From NCBI GenBank assembly GCA_019310525.1, contig JAFDEE010000003.1:1-59395 (forward strand): a stretch of 59,395 nucleotides of DNA, written 5' to 3'. The notes under the pieces are model-generated. The model was not told the DNA's origin, did no database searches, and was given only the letters and a program-made list of their open reading frames with translations. Positions 58,181 to 59,395 of this stretch are shown here, one piece after another. Every line of letters begins with the position of its first letter. Positions within the stretch are counted from its first letter, which is position 1. Origin of the DNA: Deltaproteobacteria bacterium. Its GTDB lineage: Bacteria; Desulfobacterota; DSM-4660; Desulfatiglandales; HGW-15. The translations under genes and the position numbers were made by a program.

Positions 58181-58384
58181 GGGGCTATGGTGCGGTGCCG
58201 CGCCGAAGTTGCGATATAGCCGAAGGCGAAGTCGAACGAAGGCGGGCTATAATGGCCTTAATCGCATTTCGTTCCAAAATATGGCTCTGCACACCCCACT
58301 AAAATCAATCCCGATAAAATTGGACATGCCGCCATATAATCCGCAAGACGAAGTCGGACCTGTCGCGGCGAGGCCAAAGGCGGA

Positions 58385-58630
58385 ATGAAATTTTATTATG
58401 TTTACATTCTGCAGTCCCAATCTACTCCAGAACATTATTACACAGGTTTTACCGAAGATCTTGATTCACGCCTGAAATCTCACAACTCCAGACAAGTTTC
58501 ACATACCTCAAAATACAAGCCGTGGCGTATAAAAACAGCCATTGTTTTTACTGATCGAAAAAGGGCATTGGATTTTGAGGCATATCTAAAGACTCCTTCC
58601 GGCCGAGCCTTTGCAAAAAAGCGACTCTGA
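58385..58630 (+). CDS. GIY-YIG nuclease superfamily protein
   Basis: 81-aa single-domain protein. The GIY-YIG elements are YYVYILQS (4-11) and YYTGFTEDLDSRLKSHN (18-34) with the catalytic Tyr and Arg, and a late Glu in DFEAYLKTPSGRAFAKK. Short forms like this are often mobile and have no proven role. AAAGGCGG is just ahead of the ATG. It is the first gene after the tmRNA, in a stretch with repeat-like words (for example GAAGGCGAAGTCG near 58220 and a related GACGAAGTCGGAC near 58347). Confidence 0.85.
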   Translation: MKFYYVYILQSQSTPEHYYTGFTEDLDSRLKSHNSRQVSHTSKYKPWRIKTAIVFTDRKRALDFEAYLKTPSGRAFAKKRL

Positions 58631-58633
58631 TTT

Positions 58634-58834
58634 TCAAGCCCAGACATACCGCGTTTTCGGGAAATCCCGGTAAATTTCTTTCTTTTTTCCATCTCCTTTC
58701 TCCGTTTTCTCAGATCTCACTTTCGGGCCTCGTCTGGTTTGTTGTCCCTTTTCCACCAACTTTTGCTCTGCAAGTTCCTCCGCAAACCGCTCGACAACTC
58801 TGGCGATTCCGTCAAAGAGTTCGTTGATGCCCAT
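58634..58834 (-). CDS. Small protein of unknown function
   Basis: Not recognised. 66 aa, with an N-terminal helix (MGINELFDGIARVVERFAEELAEQKL) and a basic, low-complexity tail (KVRSEKTEKGDGKKK) ending YRDFPKTRYVWA. AGGAGG with a 6-nt spacer before the ATG at 58834 is a perfect ribosome site and the main reason to accept it. It converges on the GIY-YIG gene with 3 nt between them. Possibly a DNA- or RNA-binding accessory protein or part of a toxin-antitoxin-like unit; no evidence decides. Confidence 0.55.
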   Translation of the reverse strand: MGINELFDGIARVVERFAEELAEQKLVEKGQQTRRGPKVRSEKTEKGDGKKKEIYRDFPKTRYVWA

Positions 58835-59067
58835 GGTAAACCTCCTGCATTTCTGCCTGCCTGCCGAAGCCTCGGCGCAGGCAGGTTCTCTGCCCCATAC
58901 CTACCTATCTGCCGACAGGCAGGACGCCCGCAGGGTGAGCGCCAAGGATGGGGCAAATCAAAGTGTCGGTGAAAAAGTGTGCTCGTCATGTTTTTCTGTT
59001 TGGAGCCTTGTTGAAATGTACTTACCGGGAGAATTGGTGAACTGTCGGAATTCAGGAGGAATTTTTC
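58835..59067. repeat. GC-rich inverted repeat in accessory gap
   Basis: GCCTGCCTGCC (58855-58865) and GGCGCAGGCAGG (58874-58885) form a hairpin; a second word pair (CTATCTGCCGACAGGCAGGA near 58906-58922) follows. The same words occur at 16-76 and in the B element near 7056-7160. No gene is seen in 58835-59209 apart from the promoter below. Confidence 0.4.
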
Positions 59068-59095
59068 TTGCACGTGACATGACACCTGTTATATT
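59068..59095 (+). promoter_or_regulatory. Possible promoter of the XRE gene
   Basis: TTGCAC (59068-59073), 16 nt, TATATT (59090-59095), in AT-rich DNA about 115 nt before the ATG at 59210. No strong ribosome site lies before the gene (AAAAGGATATTGTA). Confidence 0.4.
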
Positions 59096-59209
59096 ATATT
59101 TTGAATTTCAGGTTAGACGGATTGCCTGTGGCCGGTTGGCCATGGGTAAACACTTGCCTGCGTTTAGAGCAGAAACGGCAGTGTAAAGACACGACAAAAG
59201 GATATTGTA

Positions 59210-59395
59210 ATGACCGGAAGCTCCAAAACGTTCCCGGAATTGGTGAAGGAAGTCCGAAGGCAATTAGGAATCAGCCAGGAAGAGCTGGCCCATGAACTGG
59301 GGGTGAGCTTTGCCACCATCAACCGCTGGGAAAATGGCAAGACCACGCCGTTCAAGCTGGCCCGGGCGCAGTTTGACGCCTTTTGCAAGAAGATG
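59210..59395 (+). CDS. XRE-family regulator, cut by the window end
   Basis: Only 62 residues are inside the window and no stop is reached. The HTH covers about residues 8-60: FPELVKEVRRQLGISQEELA, then TINRWENGKTTPFKLARAQF. The motif SFATINRWENGK is typical of XRE proteins that accompany restriction-modification or DNA methylase genes; that neighbour, if any, lies to the right. AAAAGGA lies 8-14 nt before the ATG. Confidence 0.8.
   Translation, partial: MTGSSKTFPELVKEVRRQLGISQEELAHELGVSFATINRWENGKTTPFKLARAQFDAFCKKM

Overview
The window reads as chromosome of a strictly anaerobic, Gram-negative bacterium of the Desulfobacterota (former Deltaproteobacteria), probably a sulfate reducer or a syntroph. 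This rests on gene content: an ORP-type Mrp ATPase with two ferredoxin-bearing MinD ATPases, a one-chain pyruvate:ferredoxin oxidoreductase, a Qrc-like quinone reductase complex with multihaem cytochrome, an octahaem cytochrome, a ferredoxin:thioredoxin-reductase-type protein, and delta-type pilus gene orders. No direct marker of sulfate reduction (Dsr, Apr, Sat) is inside the window.

Layout. 0.16-3.35 kb (+): mrpORP followed by two MinD/ferredoxin ATPases. 3.36-6.2 kb (-): a four-gene operon, HEAT-repeat protein, octahaem HAO-like cytochrome (carrying a frameshift), glutaredoxin, FTR catalytic-type protein. 6.2-9.3 kb: repeats, a double-SPOR envelope protein and an unrecognised membrane-anchored protein. 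9.35-13.8 kb: surE converging on the 1174-residue PFOR gene. 14.3-16 kb: a nest of short inverted-repeat elements around a NUDIX gene and lepB. 16.3-21.8 kb (+): a small XRE regulator followed by pilMNOPQ. 21.8-24.2 kb: a HAD phosphatase and nadB. 24.3-29.9 kb (-): qrcABCD-like operon plus a small fifth membrane protein, with a clear promoter. 30.2-32.4 kb (-): rpsU, an uncatalogued 46-residue gene with its own promoter and terminator, and an rlmD-type methyltransferase. 32.7-41.8 kb (+): minor pilins, a PilY1 with an inserted domain, a small exported protein and a PilB/GspE ATPase. 42.1-48.3 kb: recN, a lipoprotein, acylphosphatase, ligA and a nucleoside phosphorylase-like gene. 48.5-54.1 kb (+): the ffh-rpsP-khpA-rimM-trmD-SPOUT-rplS-rnhB-yraN operon, interrupted by a 300-bp repeat. 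54.2-57.7 kb (+): rsmI, ptsH, ptsI, smpB. 57.8-58.2 kb: tmRNA, followed by what looks like accessory DNA (GIY-YIG protein, small ORF, XRE regulator cut by the window edge).

How it works together. Pyruvate is oxidised by PFOR to reduced ferredoxin. The Qrc-like complex would pass electrons from periplasmic cytochrome c to membrane menaquinone. The HAO-like cytochrome suggests a periplasmic nitrogen-oxide or hydroxylamine detoxification reaction, and its operon-mates suggest a link to thiol redox control. The two pilus loci together give most of a type IV pilus (alignment complex, secretin, minor pilins, tip adhesin, assembly ATPase); the main pilin, PilC and PilT are not here.

The most unusual items are the 46-residue small gene upstream of rpsU, the HEAT/octahaem/glutaredoxin/FTR operon, a possible internal translation start that would release the ORP-like domain of MrpORP, and three families of nested miniature elements, some touching the ends of lepB and NUDIX.
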